From positions 23,828-87,827 of the forward strand of contig CACBXQ010000004.1 of the NCBI GenBank assembly GCA_902543245.1: 64,000 nt of DNA. The letters run 5' to 3'. The notes under the pieces are model-generated. The model worked only from the letters and a program-made list of their open reading frames with translations. It did no database searches and had not been told where the DNA came from. Position numbers and translations under genes: made by a program. Positions within the stretch are counted from its first letter, which is position 1; each line of letters begins with the position of its first letter. This document shows, piece by piece, positions 21,102 through 31,510 of this stretch. This DNA comes from an uncultured Pelagibacteraceae bacterium (GTDB taxonomy: Bacteria; Pseudomonadota; Alphaproteobacteria; Pelagibacterales; Pelagibacteraceae).

Positions 21102-21914
21102 TTAATTTATTCTTTTTATAAAATTATCAATAGAATTTATAAGATTATCATTAAATTCCATCATATGGTCGTCATAATCATTGAAATATTTATATTTAGG
21201 TTCTTTTGCTATTTCAAAAATTTTAACTCCCATATTATATGGTACAATTTTATCTTTTTTTCCATGCATAATTAAAATAGGAGAATTTATATCCTTCATT
21301 TTATCCAACGTATTGTATCTATCCTTAAGCAAAATACTAACTGGTAAATATGGATAATAAATTTTTGCTAGATCAACCATTGAGGTAAAAGGGGATTCTA
21401 AAATAATTCCTGCAAAATTGAAATCTTTAGCTAAATCAATGGATATTGCCGTACCTAAAGACTCTCCATATAAAATTATATTGCTATCATCGATGTCATT
21501 TGAATTAAGCCACTTTTTAGCTGCTCGGGCATCTAAATATAATCCATCTTCACTAGGACTTCCCTCATTTCCACTAAATCCTCTATATGCAATTATTAAA
21601 TAATTTATATTTAACTTAGATAAGTCGTTTAATTTATATATTCTATTTTCCAATTTACCGGCGTTTCCATGGAAAAATAGCAAAGTTTTAAATTTAGAAT
21701 TTTTTTTATAATACCAACCAGTTAATTCATGTTCTGAAGGAATAACTATTTTTTGAATATTATGTTCCAATAATTTTTCCTCCAGGTAATTATTTTCTGT
21801 GGGATGATATAATAAACTTCTTTGAAAAAGATAAATTGAGATTACAATTAAGAAATATATTCCAACTAAAAGTGATAATGTAAGATAAATAATTTTCACC
21901 TTAACTATAAACAA
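21102..21914 (-). CDS. Alpha/beta hydrolase, BEM46/YfhR-like, membrane anchored
   Basis: 270 aa; LYHPTENNYLEE, FHGNAGKLENR, YGESLGTAISIDLA. Confidence 0.85.
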   Translation of the reverse strand: MFIVKVKIIYLTLSLLVGIYFLIVISIYLFQRSLLYHPTENNYLEEKLLEHNIQKIVIPSEHELTGWYYKKNSKFKTLLFFHGNAGKLENRIYKLNDLSKLNINYLIIAYRGFSGNEGSPSEDGLYLDARAAKKWLNSNDIDDSNIILYGESLGTAISIDLAKDFNFAGIILESPFTSMVDLAKIYYPYLPVSILLKDRYNTLDKMKDINSPILIMHGKKDKIVPYNMGVKIFEIAKEPKYKYFNDYDDHMMEFNDNLINSIDNFIKRIN

Positions 21915-22097
21915 CTATTTTGAAGATTTATCAAAAAACGCTTCGTATACCATCATAAAGATTGCAACACCCATTAAAATATAAACTGGCAATACGTCAA
22001 GAAAACCTATCATCGTTGATCTAGTTAATGTGGTAGCTAAACCAAGCAAAAAAGCGATCGCAATTGCACATCCTAAAATAGTAGTAAATTTTTGCAT
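21915..22097 (-). CDS. Small membrane protein of unknown function
   Basis: 60 aa, two predicted hydrophobic segments, tightly packed between neighbouring minus-strand genes. Confidence 0.6.
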   Translation of the reverse strand: MQKFTTILGCAIAIAFLLGLATTLTRSTMIGFLDVLPVYILMGVAIFMMVYEAFFDKSSK

Positions 22098-23438
22098 TTA
22101 ATTATTACATTCCTTTTCCAACCAATTAGCAACCCCTAAAAATCTGTGATCATCATATTTATCACCTATTAACTGGACCCCTAAAGGTAAATTATTTTCA
22201 CCTTGCAACAAAGGTAGTGAAATACAAGGAGTTCCAAGATATGACCAAACTTTATTAAATTCTGCTGTTCCAGTACTTTTCAAACCTTTTGGTGCTACAC
22301 CTGGACTAGAAGGAGAAAGAACTCCGTGATAATCTTCAAAAACCTCTTTGTAAGACTCGTAACTTCGTTTTTTAAAATCTATTGCTTCAGTATACTCTTT
22401 CGCTGAATATTTATTTCCGTTGGCAATAGCTGTTTGCATATACTTAGATAATTTTGATTTATATTTTTTATAATATGTTGAAAAATTATTTGCTAAATCT
22501 GTTTCATGAATGATTTGATGATACCTGTGAATATCTTTAAAATATGATGGTGTATCGAATACTTCTATATTTTTAAATGATTTAATAAAATATTCAAACG
22601 ACTCTCTTGATTTCTTATCTATTATTTTCCAATAATCTGACTTATAAAAAATAAATTTTGGATCATACAAAGGTCCTTTTTTTGTCTCCTCTAAAATATT
22701 TTCTGCTGAATAATATATAGTTGCAGGATCATGATGATCTTTTTTAATTAAAACTTTTGCTAATAAAGCAACATCTTCAACTGTACGTCCAAACATTCCT
22801 ATATGATCTAATGCATTAGAAGTTTTCAAAACACCATTTCTAGAGATCAAACCATAGCTTGGTTTATAACCTACAACACCACAGTAAGAAGCGGGTCTAA
22901 TAACTGATCCGCCTGTTTGAGATCCTATTGAAAGAGGAGCCATAAATGATGCAACAGACGCCGCTGATCCACTTGATGACCCTCCAGGTGTTCTTGAATA
23001 ATCATGAGGATTAGTTGTTTTTGGTGGCCCAAGATATGCCAATTCCGAAGTTGCTGTTTTGCCCATCACAATTGCGCCCGCAGAATGCAAAAGTTCAACT
23101 ATTTCTGCATTTTGAGAATAGGATTTTCCTTTCCTAATTACAGTTCCACATTCAGTTGGCATATCAACTGTTCCAATTATATCTTTAATAGCAATTGGGA
23201 TACCATGTAACGAGCCAACAGGTTTCCCTGATTTTCTATACTCATCCGAGTCTTCAGCTTTTTCTAATAAGTTTTTTTTATCAAAATGAGCCCAGGCCTT
23301 AACTTCTTTTTCAAATTTGTTTATTCTCTCAATATATTTTTCACAGAGTTGAACTGATGTTAATTGACCCTCTTTAATTTTTGAAGCAAGATCTTCTACT
23401 TTCAATGAAAATAAATCTACCATTTTTTTAGTCAGCAA
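22098..23438 (-). CDS. Amidase (amidase signature family)
   Basis: 446 aa; GIPIAIKD, TPGGSSSGSAASVASFMAPLSIGSQTGGSVIRPASYCGVVGYKPS. Confidence 0.93.
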   Translation of the reverse strand: MLTKKMVDLFSLKVEDLASKIKEGQLTSVQLCEKYIERINKFEKEVKAWAHFDKKNLLEKAEDSDEYRKSGKPVGSLHGIPIAIKDIIGTVDMPTECGTVIRKGKSYSQNAEIVELLHSAGAIVMGKTATSELAYLGPPKTTNPHDYSRTPGGSSSGSAASVASFMAPLSIGSQTGGSVIRPASYCGVVGYKPSYGLISRNGVLKTSNALDHIGMFGRTVEDVALLAKVLIKKDHHDPATIYYSAENILEETKKGPLYDPKFIFYKSDYWKIIDKKSRESFEYFIKSFKNIEVFDTPSYFKDIHRYHQIIHETDLANNFSTYYKKYKSKLSKYMQTAIANGNKYSAKEYTEAIDFKKRSYESYKEVFEDYHGVLSPSSPGVAPKGLKSTGTAEFNKVWSYLGTPCISLPLLQGENNLPLGVQLIGDKYDDHRFLGVANWLEKECNN

Positions 23439-24789
23439 ATAACACTTCAGGTAACCACAAAGCTATACCAGGAAACATGTACATTAAAAACATTCCAAAA
23501 ATTACTATAGCTAAAAATGGCATAATCCCTTTAAATATTTCTAACAATTCTACATTCTTTTTTTGTACACCTTTTAAATAGTAAGCGGACATAGCCATCG
23601 GAGGAGTTAAAAAAGATGTCTGTAAATTTAAAGCAATCAACATTGCAAAAAAATATGGATTTACATTAAACACTTCTAATAATGGTAAAAAAATTGGAAC
23701 AAATATAATTAAGATTTCTGTCCATTCTAATGGCCAACCTAATAGAAAAATTATTATCTGAGTTATAATTAAAAATTGCCAAGTCGTTATATTTATTGAA
23801 GTAAAGAAATGTTCAAATACTTCATGTCCACCTAAATAAGAAAAGACTGATGAAAAAGTCCAAGATCCAATAAATAGCCACATTATCATGGCTGTTGTTT
23901 TTGCAGTAAGAAATACAGATTCTTTAAAATTTTGCCACTTAAGTGTTTTATAAAACCATGATAAAATTATTGCCCCAAATGCACCTGCCGCAGCTGCTTC
24001 AGCTGGTGTAGCGATTCCTGCTAAAATAGTACCCAAAACCAACATTATTAATCCAAACAGCGGCACAAAAGAAACCAGAACTTCTTTTAAGATCTCTGCT
24101 CTTGGTGGTATATCTTCAGCTGGAGGTCTTGGTGCTATAGACGGATTTAGCCACGCTCTTGTAACAGCATAAGCAATATAAAGTCCTGCTAACATTAATC
24201 CTGGAAAAATTGCAGCTGCAAATAATCTTAATGGAGATAGTTGTGCAATCACGGAATAAACAATTAACATTATACTCGGTGGAATTAAAATTCCTAGACA
24301 ACCCCCTGCACATATTATTCCTGAGGCAAATTTTTTGTCATAACCTGCTTTTACCATTGCTGGCCAGGCGAGTAATCCCATTAGAGTTACAACTGCTCCT
24401 ATAATTCCTGTAGCTGTTGAAAATAAAGTACACGTTATTAAAGCTGCAACAGCCATTGATGCTGGCAATCTGTGAGCAGCTAATCTTATTGCAAAGAATA
24501 ATTTAGCAACAATTCCAGCTCTCTCTACCAAATATCCCATAAATAAAAAAAGAGGCACCGCAGTAAGTACGTTATTATCCATAACGGTATAAGTATTTTT
24601 AACAAATAAAGAAAATATTCTATTATCGAAAAGGTGATCCATTAAAACTGGATCGTAATATGCATAATAGCCAAAGCCTATTCCCATCGCCATTAAAGTA
24701 AACGCTATTGGAAAACCAAGTAGGACTGCAAATAAAAATACACCCATCATTAAGATTGCTACTTCAGGATTTGTCAGACTAAATAACAT
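23428..24789 (-). CDS. dctM: TRAP transporter large permease (DctM)
   Basis: 453-aa polytopic protein; IICAGGCLGILIPPSIMLIVYSVIAQ, PLFLFMGYLVERAGI. Confidence 0.93.
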   Translation of the reverse strand: MLFSLTNPEVAILMMGVFLFAVLLGFPIAFTLMAMGIGFGYYAYYDPVLMDHLFDNRIFSLFVKNTYTVMDNNVLTAVPLFLFMGYLVERAGIVAKLFFAIRLAAHRLPASMAVAALITCTLFSTATGIIGAVVTLMGLLAWPAMVKAGYDKKFASGIICAGGCLGILIPPSIMLIVYSVIAQLSPLRLFAAAIFPGLMLAGLYIAYAVTRAWLNPSIAPRPPAEDIPPRAEILKEVLVSFVPLFGLIMLVLGTILAGIATPAEAAAAGAFGAIILSWFYKTLKWQNFKESVFLTAKTTAMIMWLFIGSWTFSSVFSYLGGHEVFEHFFTSINITTWQFLIITQIIIFLLGWPLEWTEILIIFVPIFLPLLEVFNVNPYFFAMLIALNLQTSFLTPPMAMSAYYLKGVQKKNVELLEIFKGIMPFLAIVIFGMFLMYMFPGIALWLPEVLFAD

Positions 24790-25366
24790 TTTCTTTATCT
24801 TCCTTTTGAGATGTTCTCATTAACATCTGTTCAGTTTCCTCAGCCACAACCATTCTTGACGGCCATATTCCTGTTTTAATACAAATTATAGATCTAAATA
24901 CTTCACTAATACCCTGAATAATAAGTAAAACTCCTGCTGCAGGTATCATTGACTTAACCATATAAATTTGAATTTGAGCAGGACTGCTCCAACTAGTTTC
25001 TTTTATTTTCCAAGCTTGAGCTGCATACTCATAGCCATAAAAAGCCAGAGCAATAACTCCAGGAAAAAAGAAAATAAAGTAAAGTACCAGATCTATCCAG
25101 GCCTGGGTTCTTTGACTAAACAATCTATAAATTACATCTCCCCTAACATGGGCTTCGGTGGCTAAACAGTAAGCGCCTGACATCATAAGTATTGCACCAT
25201 ACATTTGCATACTAAAATCAAAATTCCATAAAGTAGGTGCATTAAAGGCATAAGCCATTATGACCTCATAAACAGTTCCTCCCATAAGTATTACAATACA
25301 CCAAGAAAAAGCCTTACCCATAGAAGTGCTCAGCGTATCTGCAAACCTAATGAAAAGTTTCATCAT
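24779..25366 (-). CDS. dctQ: TRAP transporter small permease (DctQ)
   Basis: 195 aa; YCLATEAHVRGDVIYRLF motif, upstream of dctM. Confidence 0.9.
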   Translation of the reverse strand: MMKLFIRFADTLSTSMGKAFSWCIVILMGGTVYEVIMAYAFNAPTLWNFDFSMQMYGAILMMSGAYCLATEAHVRGDVIYRLFSQRTQAWIDLVLYFIFFFPGVIALAFYGYEYAAQAWKIKETSWSSPAQIQIYMVKSMIPAAGVLLIIQGISEVFRSIICIKTGIWPSRMVVAEETEQMLMRTSQKEDKENVI

Positions 25367-25390
25367 AAAATATTTATTTAAAATTTAATT

Positions 25391-25422
25391 AAAAAAAGAG
25401 GGGGCAAAAACCCCCTCTTTTT
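25391..25422 (-). terminator. Rho-independent terminator/attenuator between dctP and dctQM
   Basis: Minus-strand RNA AAAAAGAGGGGG-UUUUUG-CCCCCUCUUUUUUU: 12-bp stem with a 7-U tract. Confidence 0.9.
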
Positions 25423-25440
25423 AAAATTAATAAAAGTTAA

Positions 25441-26598
25441 TTAGATTTTAACTTTTCCAATTGGACCAAACTCATTTTCATAAGCTAATTTGTAGTTCGG
25501 TTGATTCATCAACAGATACTTCATTGTTCTCTTAGCATATGCTTTTTGAGATTCGATAATTTTCTTGAAGAAAGGATCTTTCCCAGAAAATTCTGCAACA
25601 ATTTTATCCCAACCTTTTAACTGTTCGGCTAAAATTTCATCAGATGTTTGGTACACATTTACCTTATGCTCATTCATTAATTTAGCTAAGTCAGCTGAAT
25701 ATCTAACTAAAGCTTTAAAGTAGTTATCTGAGTTTGCAGCATAAGCAGCATTCTTCAAGATAGCTTGATGAGCAGGTGAAAGGCTATTGTATCTTTTTTT
25801 GTTCACCGGGATCTCAAACATTTCTTGAGATTGGTGGAAACTACCTAAGTGATAGTGTTTAGATACGTCTTGCATTCCAAACTGTGAATCAGATGTTGGG
25901 TTGTTAAACTCAGCAGCATCAATCAAACCTGTTTTCATTGCTGGCTGAATTTCACCGCCTGGTAATTGTCTTACAACCATTCCCATAGCAGTTAAAACGT
26001 TAGTAGCTAGACCAACTGTTCTATACTTCATTCCTTTAACATCAGATACTTTTGTTACATTCTTTTTGAACCAACCAAAAGGCTGTGCTGGCATTGGCAT
26101 GTGAAAGAAACCAAGATAATCAAAACCTACTTTTGCAAGAGTTTCATCATACAGTTTTCTTCCTCCACCATACTCCATCCATCCCATTACTTCCTGAGAT
26201 GACATTCCGTATGAAGGACCAGTTCCAAAAAGTGAAGCTGCAGGATTTTTACCATACCAATATGCTGTCACCCAGTGACCCATATCAAGGTTTCCATCGC
26301 TAACCGCTGCTCCGATTTCAGATGTTTTTACAACTGAACCTACTGGTTGAAGATCTATTTTTAAAGATCCACCAGACATGTCGCTAACCATTTTGCAATA
26401 GTCTCCTGCCATTTCAAAAAATATGTTAGCACCACTTGGCCAAGCTGCTTGCATTTTTAAAGTAACGTGACCGTCACCTAATGCAAGATTTGGCATTGCT
26501 ACAGCTGCTGTTGCTGCTGCACCAGTTGCTGCCGCTGCCTTGAAGAACTTACGTCTTGAAGGCATGTTTTTTTTCAATGATTTTTTCTTTTCAATCAT
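25441..26598 (-). CDS. dctP: TRAP transporter solute-binding protein (DctP family), Tat-type signal peptide
   Basis: 385 aa; SRRKFFKAAAATGAAATAAVAMPNLALG signal; GMKYRTVGLATNVLTAMG, GLIDAAEFNNPTSDSQFG. Confidence 0.92.
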   Translation of the reverse strand: MIEKKKSLKKNMPSRRKFFKAAAATGAAATAAVAMPNLALGDGHVTLKMQAAWPSGANIFFEMAGDYCKMVSDMSGGSLKIDLQPVGSVVKTSEIGAAVSDGNLDMGHWVTAYWYGKNPAASLFGTGPSYGMSSQEVMGWMEYGGGRKLYDETLAKVGFDYLGFFHMPMPAQPFGWFKKNVTKVSDVKGMKYRTVGLATNVLTAMGMVVRQLPGGEIQPAMKTGLIDAAEFNNPTSDSQFGMQDVSKHYHLGSFHQSQEMFEIPVNKKRYNSLSPAHQAILKNAAYAANSDNYFKALVRYSADLAKLMNEHKVNVYQTSDEILAEQLKGWDKIVAEFSGKDPFFKKIIESQKAYAKRTMKYLLMNQPNYKLAYENEFGPIGKVKI

Positions 26599-26714
26599 TA
26601 TTTTCTCCCTCTTTAAGTTAATTAACTAAATAATTTAAACATATATCTAATAGAGAGTCTTCGCTCAAATTGGCTAAGTTAAAAAAAAATACAATCTGAA
26701 ATTGAAAATATGCT

Positions 26715-27668
26715 CTAGTTTACTTTATTTTTACAATTACCAGAGCTAAAAAATTCATCCATATTATCAATCGCTAAATTAGCCATTGCTGTTCTAGTTT
26801 CTTTAGTAGCGCTTCCTAAATGTGGAAGTATAAATGCACTTGGGTGCTTAAAATAACCAGGATTTAAATTTGGTTCATTTTTATAAACATCTAAACCAAC
26901 TGCATAAACTTTTCTTCTATTTAATGCGTCAATCATTGCTTCATCATCTACAATATCTCCTCTTGCAACATTTGTTACTACCGCTCCCTTAGGTAAATAC
27001 TCAATTGTTTCTTTGTTAATCATATCAATTGTTTCTTTTGAGGCTGGACAACAAATTGATAATACGTCAGAGACAGAGAGTAAATCTTTTAAATTCTCAT
27101 GATAAATTGCACCTTGCTCCTTATCTTCACTTAGTTTTGATCTATTATGATAATGAATTATCATTCCAAGAGACTTTGCAACTTTTGCGATTTTTTGTCC
27201 AATTCTTCCCATTCCTAATATTCCTAATCTTGTTCCAGTTAATTGTTTACCAATTAATAAATCTGCTGACCAAACCCATCCACCTTCTCTAGCTTTTTCT
27301 ATACCTTCCGATGCCCTTCGACATGCACCTAAAATTAAAAGTACACCTATTTCAGCTGTAGCATCTGTTAAAACGTCAGGAGTATTAGTTACCACTATAC
27401 CTTTTTTTTTTGCTGCTTCTAAATCTATATTTCCAAAACCAACTGCGAAATTAGATATTATTTTAATACTGTCTGGAAGTTGATTAATTGTATCTGCATC
27501 AAGTTTATCTGTTAAAGCTGACAAAATTCCATCATAACCTTTGCTCATTTCGACTAATTTTTTTTGTGAGTAAAGTTCGTCATTTAAATTAAAGGTTGCA
27601 TCAAACATTTGAGATGCTTTTTCTTCGCATGATCTTAATAATTTTCTGGTTATTAAAATTTTTTTCAT
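26715..27668 (-). CDS. D-2-hydroxyacid dehydrogenase (glyoxylate/hydroxypyruvate reductase-like)
   Basis: 317 aa; GILGMGRIGQKIAKVAKSLGM, NVARGDIVDDEAMI, LPHLGSAT. Confidence 0.92.
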   Translation of the reverse strand: MKKILITRKLLRSCEEKASQMFDATFNLNDELYSQKKLVEMSKGYDGILSALTDKLDADTINQLPDSIKIISNFAVGFGNIDLEAAKKKGIVVTNTPDVLTDATAEIGVLLILGACRRASEGIEKAREGGWVWSADLLIGKQLTGTRLGILGMGRIGQKIAKVAKSLGMIIHYHNRSKLSEDKEQGAIYHENLKDLLSVSDVLSICCPASKETIDMINKETIEYLPKGAVVTNVARGDIVDDEAMIDALNRRKVYAVGLDVYKNEPNLNPGYFKHPSAFILPHLGSATKETRTAMANLAIDNMDEFFSSGNCKNKVN

Positions 27669-29041
27669 TAGTTTAAATCAAAAATTTTTCCAGGATTCAT
27701 TATATTATTTTGATCTATAGTTCTTTTAATTGATTTCATTAATGGAATACTGTCGCCGTGCTCTTTTAATAAATAAGATTTTTTATGTAACCCAACACCA
27801 TGTTCTCCCGTTATTGTTCCATTAAGCTCTAAAGTTTTATCAATTAGCAAGTCACTAAATTTTCTTATCCTGTCGTAAGTTTCATTTTCTTTAGGATCAT
27901 AAGGCAAGACAACATGAAAATTTCCATCTCCAAGATGCCCAACCATAGGTGCTCTGAGACCAAGTTTTTTTGTTTGCTCTTCCGCAAAATTCACACATTC
28001 GGTTATGTTTGAAATAGGAAGACATACATCAGTTGAATAAACTCTACCATTATTTATTAAAGCTTTAACTGAATAATAAACATCCCATCTTGCCTGCCAA
28101 AGTTTATTCCGTTCCGTTAAATCTTTTGCCCATTTAAAAGAGCTTCCATTATTTTCTTGTGAAATTTCTTCAACAATTTTTATGTTTTCTTTATTTGATG
28201 CCTCAGTTCCATGAAATTCAAAGAATAATGTAGGTACTGCCTCAATATCTTTTAATTTAGAGTAATTAATACTTATTTCCATTTGTTCTTTGTTAAGCAT
28301 TTCAATTCTTGCAATTGGAACGCCATACTGAATTATGTGTTGTGCTGTTTGAACTGCCATTTCTAAAGAAGGGAAATGACATACAGCGCTCATTATACTT
28401 TCAGGAATTGGTGACAGTCTCAGTTGAACTTCCGTTATTATACCTAAAGTTCCCTCAGAGCCAATAAACAGATTTGTTAAATTATAGCCAGCCGAAGTTT
28501 TTTTTGTTCTACTTCCAGTATTTATAATATCTCCATTTGGTAATACTACTGTAAGACCTGATATAACTGTTTTCATAGTACCATATTTAACAGCCATAGT
28601 TCCTGAGGCTGAAGTTGACGCCATACCACCTATTGCAGCATTAGCACCTGGATCTATTGGGAAAAAAACTCCATCTTCTCTTAAATAATCGTTTAATTGC
28701 TCTCTAGTTACGCAAGCTTGAACCCTGCAATCGAAATCCTCAACATTAACACTTAAAACTTTATTCATTTTCTCAAGGCTGATTGTGATACCTTTATCAT
28801 TTCCAACAACATTTCCTTCCAAAGATGTTCCAGTTCCAAATGGAACTACTGGAATTTTGTGCTTGTTACATAAACTTAAAATTTTTGAAACTTCTTCATT
28901 AGTTTCAGGAAAAACAACTGCTTTAGATAAAACAGGGTCATAAGTGTCTTCACCTCGTGCATAATTTGCTCTAGTAGACTCAGATGTTGAAAATCTACTA
29001 TTTAAAAGATTTTTTAGCTCTAATTGAATTTGTTCATTCAT
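27668..29041 (-). CDS. FAD-linked oxidase (D-lactate/glycolate dehydrogenase GlcD-like)
   Basis: 457 aa; PVVPFGTGTSLEGNVV, SEGTLGIITEVQLRL, GHLGDGNFH, GTITGEHGVGLHK. Confidence 0.92.
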   Translation of the reverse strand: MNEQIQLELKNLLNSRFSTSESTRANYARGEDTYDPVLSKAVVFPETNEEVSKILSLCNKHKIPVVPFGTGTSLEGNVVGNDKGITISLEKMNKVLSVNVEDFDCRVQACVTREQLNDYLREDGVFFPIDPGANAAIGGMASTSASGTMAVKYGTMKTVISGLTVVLPNGDIINTGSRTKKTSAGYNLTNLFIGSEGTLGIITEVQLRLSPIPESIMSAVCHFPSLEMAVQTAQHIIQYGVPIARIEMLNKEQMEISINYSKLKDIEAVPTLFFEFHGTEASNKENIKIVEEISQENNGSSFKWAKDLTERNKLWQARWDVYYSVKALINNGRVYSTDVCLPISNITECVNFAEEQTKKLGLRAPMVGHLGDGNFHVVLPYDPKENETYDRIRKFSDLLIDKTLELNGTITGEHGVGLHKKSYLLKEHGDSIPLMKSIKRTIDQNNIMNPGKIFDLN

Positions 29042-29082
29042 ATTTTTATACTATTAAAATAATAGAAAAAAATAAACTAAAA

Positions 29083-30246
29083 TTAACCTAGCATTTTTTT
29101 TATGTTATCTAATGCTTGAGAAATATTATCTCTGGAAGCAGCAAAACTAAACCTTACGTATTCATTGCAACTCTTACCAAATGCAGTTCCCGGCACTATA
29201 GCTACTCCAGCTTCATGCATAGCTTTTTTACAAAATTCAGCACCACTCATTCCAGTTCCTGTTACCTTTGGAAAAGCGTAAAAAGCCCCTCCTGGTAAAC
29301 TACACTCTACACCAGGCAAACTATTTAGTCCTTCGTGAATCATTTGTCTTCTTGCTGTAAATTTTTCCATCATCTCATGAATAGAGTCGTCTGGACCATC
29401 TAAGGCAGCTATTCCAGCAAACTGAGCAGCAGCATTGACACATGATACACTATTTATTAATAGTTTATTTACATGTTCAACTAAATGCTCAGGCCAAAAA
29501 CTCCAACCTAATCTCCAACCAGTCATTGAGTAAGCCTTGCTCCAACCCTCTAATACGATCAATCTATCTCTTAACTCTGGATAGTTAAAAAAAGTAGGCA
29601 TTTCTTTATTATCAAAAATTTGTCTACTGTAAATTTCATCACTTAAGATTGTAACGTGTGGAAATTTTTTTAACCCCTCTGCTAACTTATCTATTTCAGG
29701 TTTTTCAACAAAACTACCAGTTGGATTATTTGGATTAATTAAAATTAATAATCTTGTTTTATCTGTAATTAGAGAAAGAATTTTGTCTGCATTGAATTTT
29801 AAATCTTTATCTTCAGTTAGATCATAAGGTACTGATGTCGAACCAGTATAATTTATCATAGATTCGTAAATAGGAAATGCTGGAGTCGGGTGTATAATCT
29901 CAGCTCCAGGTTCACCAAAACATTGAATGGCGTAAGTCATTGTAGGTTTTCCACCTGGCATAATTAATATTCTCTCAAAACTTACATCGGCATTGTAACG
30001 TTTCTTTATCCATCTTGTTACGGCTTGTCTGCATTCGGGGATACCATTTGACATTACATAGCCATGGTGCCCATCATCTAGTGCTTTTTTCGCAGCATCA
30101 ACAACGTGTTTAGGGGTTTTAAAATCTGGCTGACCAAGTCCAAGATGGATCATAGGTTTACCTTGTGCCTCTAATTTTTTAGCTTCAGCCAAAACGCTAA
30201 AAGCAGTCTCTGTACCTAATCTATTTAAACTTGCAGCTAATTTCAT
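29083..30246 (-). CDS. Pyridoxal-phosphate aminotransferase class I/II
   Basis: 387 aa; NPNNPTGSFVEK, SDEIYSRQIFD, SKAYSMTGWRLGW (PLP Lys). Confidence 0.93.
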   Translation of the reverse strand: MKLAASLNRLGTETAFSVLAEAKKLEAQGKPMIHLGLGQPDFKTPKHVVDAAKKALDDGHHGYVMSNGIPECRQAVTRWIKKRYNADVSFERILIMPGGKPTMTYAIQCFGEPGAEIIHPTPAFPIYESMINYTGSTSVPYDLTEDKDLKFNADKILSLITDKTRLLILINPNNPTGSFVEKPEIDKLAEGLKKFPHVTILSDEIYSRQIFDNKEMPTFFNYPELRDRLIVLEGWSKAYSMTGWRLGWSFWPEHLVEHVNKLLINSVSCVNAAAQFAGIAALDGPDDSIHEMMEKFTARRQMIHEGLNSLPGVECSLPGGAFYAFPKVTGTGMSGAEFCKKAMHEAGVAIVPGTAFGKSCNEYVRFSFAASRDNISQALDNIKKMLG

Positions 30247-30347
30247 AAAAATGTTACCTTTCTAGTTTGTAATTAATTCATCATGCATTTTTTAGGAAAA
30301 ATGTTCAATGTCTTTTACTACATGCGACCAAAGTGAACAATAAAATT

Positions 30348-31502
30348 TTAGCTTCGTCTAAATCTTAAATTGTTTCTATTTAATTCGCTAATCTTAGTAC
30401 ATCCCATTAATTTCATTCCTCGTACTAATTCCATTCGATATTGATTTATTGCTCTCTCAACGCCATCTTGTCCAGCCGCAGCGAGTGCATATAAATACAA
30501 TCTTCCACCCGAACATGCTTTAGCACCTAAAGATAATGCTTTAAGCATATGCGTTCCCCTGTGAATTCCTCCTTCGCAAATTACATCTAGTTTATCTCCA
30601 ACCGCATCAACTATCTCTGCCAATTGATCAAATGGAGATCTTGAACCATCTAATTGTCTACCGCCATGATTTGAGACCATTATTCCAGTGCAACCAATAT
30701 CTACTGCTCTTTTTGCATCCTCAACGCTCATAACTCCTTTTAAAGCAAAATGACCTCCCCATTGTGAACATAATTTCTCGGCATCATTCCAATTCATTGA
30801 TTGATCTAACATAGTAGAAAAATAATTTCCAATTGAGGTATTGGTACTCGTTCCTTCCTTAACATAATCTTGAAGATGTGGTAATTCAAATTTACCTTTA
30901 GTTAAATAATTAATGCCCCACATTGGTTTAGTAGCGAAACTGAATAAACTTGATAATGTCAGTTTTGGTGGTGATGTGAAACCTGTTCTTAAATCTCTCT
31001 CACGATTTCCTCCAGTTATTGTGTCTACTGTTAAGGCCATAACATCAAATTTTGCAGCTTTAGCTCTTTCCAAACAAGAGTCGTTAAGTCCTCTGTCTTT
31101 GTGAAAATAAAATTGAAACATTTTTGGAGTGCTTACTATTGATGATATTTCTTCAACGCTTACTGTTGAAAGTGCTGATACTCCAAACATGGTATTGTAT
31201 TTTTGAGCCGCTTTTCCAACAGCTCTTTCTCCATCATAATGAAATAATCTTTGTAGTGCTGTTGGTGCGCAATAAAAAGGTAAGTCTAATTTTTTTCCAA
31301 ATATTGTAGTGGATAAATCAACATCCTCGACTCCCCTTAAAACATTAGGTACCAAATCTACATCATCAAATGCACTTGTATTTCTTTGATAAGTCAGTTC
31401 ATCATCGGCAGCACCATCAATATAATGAAAAATTGGCGAGGGTAATTTTTTTTTAGCTAACTTTCTAAAATCTAGATAATTATGACAATCTTTTAGTCTC
31501 AT
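30348..31502 (-). CDS. lldD: FMN-dependent alpha-hydroxy-acid (L-lactate) dehydrogenase
   Basis: 384 aa; YIDGAADDELTYQRN, GIMVSNHGGRQLDGSRSPFDQL, GIHRGTHMLKALSLGAKA. Confidence 0.88.
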   Translation of the reverse strand: MRLKDCHNYLDFRKLAKKKLPSPIFHYIDGAADDELTYQRNTSAFDDVDLVPNVLRGVEDVDLSTTIFGKKLDLPFYCAPTALQRLFHYDGERAVGKAAQKYNTMFGVSALSTVSVEEISSIVSTPKMFQFYFHKDRGLNDSCLERAKAAKFDVMALTVDTITGGNRERDLRTGFTSPPKLTLSSLFSFATKPMWGINYLTKGKFELPHLQDYVKEGTSTNTSIGNYFSTMLDQSMNWNDAEKLCSQWGGHFALKGVMSVEDAKRAVDIGCTGIMVSNHGGRQLDGSRSPFDQLAEIVDAVGDKLDVICEGGIHRGTHMLKALSLGAKACSGGRLYLYALAAAGQDGVERAINQYRMELVRGMKLMGCTKISELNRNNLRFRRS

Positions 31503-31510
31503 ATTTTCTA

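Noticed and set aside
30247-30347. TGTTCA...TGAACA dyad upstream of the aminotransferase gene
   Set aside because: Arms are only 6 bp with a long spacer; not distinguishable from chance without conservation data.
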